Positions 14,620 to 15,757 of a DNA stretch of 15,757 nucleotides are shown here, in pieces (positions within the stretch are counted from its first letter, which is position 1; each line of letters opens with the position of its first letter). A model generated the notes under the pieces. It was given only the letters and a program-made list of their open reading frames with translations. It made no database searches and was not told the origin of the DNA. Source of the stretch: Bacillota bacterium (GTDB taxonomy: Bacteria; Bacillota; Clostridia; Acetivibrionales; DTU013); the NCBI GenBank assembly GCA_023412665.1, contig JAEZCA010000050.1, positions 1 to 15,757 on the forward strand. The letters are read 5' to 3'. A program made the position numbers and the translations under genes.

Positions 14620-15756
14620 ATGATCGTTTTCAAAGGTGCGGATATAGTAACAGAAACGCAGGTACTAAAGGGTTATGTTCTCGGGGCGGAGGACGGCAGG
14701 TTCACCGTACTTGGGCCTGAGGAGCAATTTGATGCGAAGGATGCCCGGGTAATAGATGCAACGGGGCTGATCATTGCCCCTGGTCTTATCGATGTCCATA
14801 TACACGGCAGCGGCGGAAGGGATACCATGGAAGGTACGATTGACGCACTGGCTACGATCAGCAGCACAATCGTAAAAAATGGGGTAACATCATTTTTGGC
14901 AACAACCATGACAATGGAAAAGGAAATGGTGGATGCTTCGCTTACCCAAATAAGGGAAGCAGTCAAACGCGGAATGCCCGGGGCACAGCTTTTGGGAGCC
15001 CATATGGAGGGTCCCTTTATCAATCCCAAGTATAAAGGGGCACAGCCTGCTGACAATATCAAGCTGCCAAGCTGGGAATGGATAGAACCATTCAAGGACG
15101 TGATAAAATTGGTTACACTTGCACCAGAACAGCCTGGTGCAAAGGAACTGACAGGGAAGTTGAAGGAGCACGGCATAATTGCATCCATGGGCCACACGGC
15201 TGCGACCTATGAAGAGGCAATGGAGGGAGTAAAGGCTGGGATCTCCCATGCCACGCATTTGTTCAATGGCATGTCGGGTGTACATCACAGGAATCCGGGT
15301 ACAGTGGTTGCCGTATTGGCAAGCGATGTATATTGCGAACTGATCGCAGATACGATCCATGTTCACCCCGGACTTTTTGAGATGGTCAGGAAAGCCAAGG
15401 GAGCAGACAGGATAACTCTGATCACGGACTGCATGGAAGCAGGAGGAATGACTGACGGGACCTACAACCTGGGAGGCCAGCCTGTGATAGTGAAAGGAAA
15501 TGAGGCCAGGCTGCAGGACGGCACTCTTGCCGGCAGCGTTCTTCGTTTAAATAAGGGATTGTACAATTTCTATATAAACACCGGTGCGGAGCTTCATGAA
15601 GTGTTTAAAATGGCTTCCATCAATCCCGCAAAGGAGCTTGGGATCAATGATAGAAAGGGCTCGATCAAATTGGGCAAGGATGCGGATTTCATTTTGATCG
15701 ATGAAACCTTTGATGTCAAAGCCGCTTATATACGCGGAGCATGCGTTTATAGATAA
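14620..15756 (+). CDS. nagA: N-acetylglucosamine-6-phosphate deacetylase
   Basis: A complete 378-residue NagA, the family's usual length, ending one base before the window edge. It removes acetate from GlcNAc-6-P to give GlcN-6-P in the cytoplasm. The amidohydrolase motifs are all present: HIHG (H60, H62), HMEGPFINP with metal ligand E130, MGHTAATY (H192), ATHLFNGM (H213), HHRNPG (223-227) and the catalytic D270 in LITD. I take ATG 14620, behind AGGTGA, over an in-frame GTG at 14611 that lacks a ribosome site. It joins the products of the epimerase and ROK-like steps to central metabolism. NagB, the next enzyme, is not in the window and may follow directly to the right. Confidence 0.95.
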   Translation: MIVFKGADIVTETQVLKGYVLGAEDGRFTVLGPEEQFDAKDARVIDATGLIIAPGLIDVHIHGSGGRDTMEGTIDALATISSTIVKNGVTSFLATTMTMEKEMVDASLTQIREAVKRGMPGAQLLGAHMEGPFINPKYKGAQPADNIKLPSWEWIEPFKDVIKLVTLAPEQPGAKELTGKLKEHGIIASMGHTAATYEEAMEGVKAGISHATHLFNGMSGVHHRNPGTVVAVLASDVYCELIADTIHVHPGLFEMVRKAKGADRITLITDCMEAGGMTDGTYNLGGQPVIVKGNEARLQDGTLAGSVLRLNKGLYNFYINTGAELHEVFKMASINPAKELGINDRKGSIKLGKDADFILIDETFDVKAAYIRGACVYR

Positions 15757-15757
15757 A

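Noticed and set aside
14673..15366. Long antisense frames within nagA
   Set aside because: Codon-bias shadows of a complete, motif-rich nagA.
1..15757. CRISPR arrays, tRNA/rRNA genes, transposases, catabolite-responsive (cre) sites
   Set aside because: Looked for by eye; no spaced direct repeats, cloverleaf sequences, transposase motifs or good TGnAAnCGnTnnCA matches in the promoter regions.

Overview
The window is a gene-dense, all-plus-strand catabolic region. It most likely comes from an anaerobic, low-to-moderate-GC Gram-positive bacterium (Clostridia). The reasons are purine-rich Shine-Dalgarno sites before nearly every gene, sigma-A-type promoters, a lipoprotein sugar-binding protein with CUT1 permeases but no local ATPase, an RpiR regulator, and an electron-transfer-flavoprotein lactate dehydrogenase module of the type known from anaerobes such as Acetobacterium. 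I cannot place it to genus. No rRNA, tRNA, CRISPR array, insertion sequence or prophage gene is visible.

Layout. 1-264 is a regulatory region: a probable promoter reading leftward out of the window and a good promoter reading rightward. 265-1326 is a GldA/HcxA-like iron-type dehydrogenase. 1327-1560 is a second control region with an 8-5-8 inverted repeat lying between the -35 and -10 boxes. 1561-6693 looks like one operon: a DapA/NanA-superfamily lyase, a sugar-binding lipoprotein, two CUT1 permeases and an RpiR/SIS regulator, with a 15-bp hairpin between the binding protein and the permeases. 6694-6936 carries an extended -10 promoter and alternative leader hairpins. 6937-14552 is a tightly packed second operon: etfB, etfA with an N-terminal two-cluster ferredoxin domain, a GlcD-type FAD 2-hydroxyacid dehydrogenase, an N-acylglucosamine 2-epimerase, an LctP lactate permease, and an unusual ROK-like protein. 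nagA (14620-15756) follows behind its own extended -10 promoter.

How it may work together. The lyase, epimerase, ROK-like kinase and NagA are the steps expected for an AGE-type sialic-acid route: Neu5Ac to ManNAc plus pyruvate, ManNAc to GlcNAc, GlcNAc to GlcNAc-6-P, then GlcN-6-P. NagB is not in the window. The Etf/dehydrogenase/permease genes handle lactate or another 2-hydroxyacid. Their interleaving with the amino-sugar genes suggests a substrate that yields both an N-acetylhexosamine and a three-carbon acid. Neu5Ac (giving pyruvate) fits best; N-acetylmuramic acid (giving D-lactate) is an alternative, though no MurQ etherase is present. Two key enzymes show substitutions at substrate-site positions (the lyase and the ROK-like protein), so the real substrate may be neither. 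The joint amino-sugar/hydroxyacid operon and the divergent ROK-like protein with its roughly 155-residue N-terminal extension are the most interesting parts.
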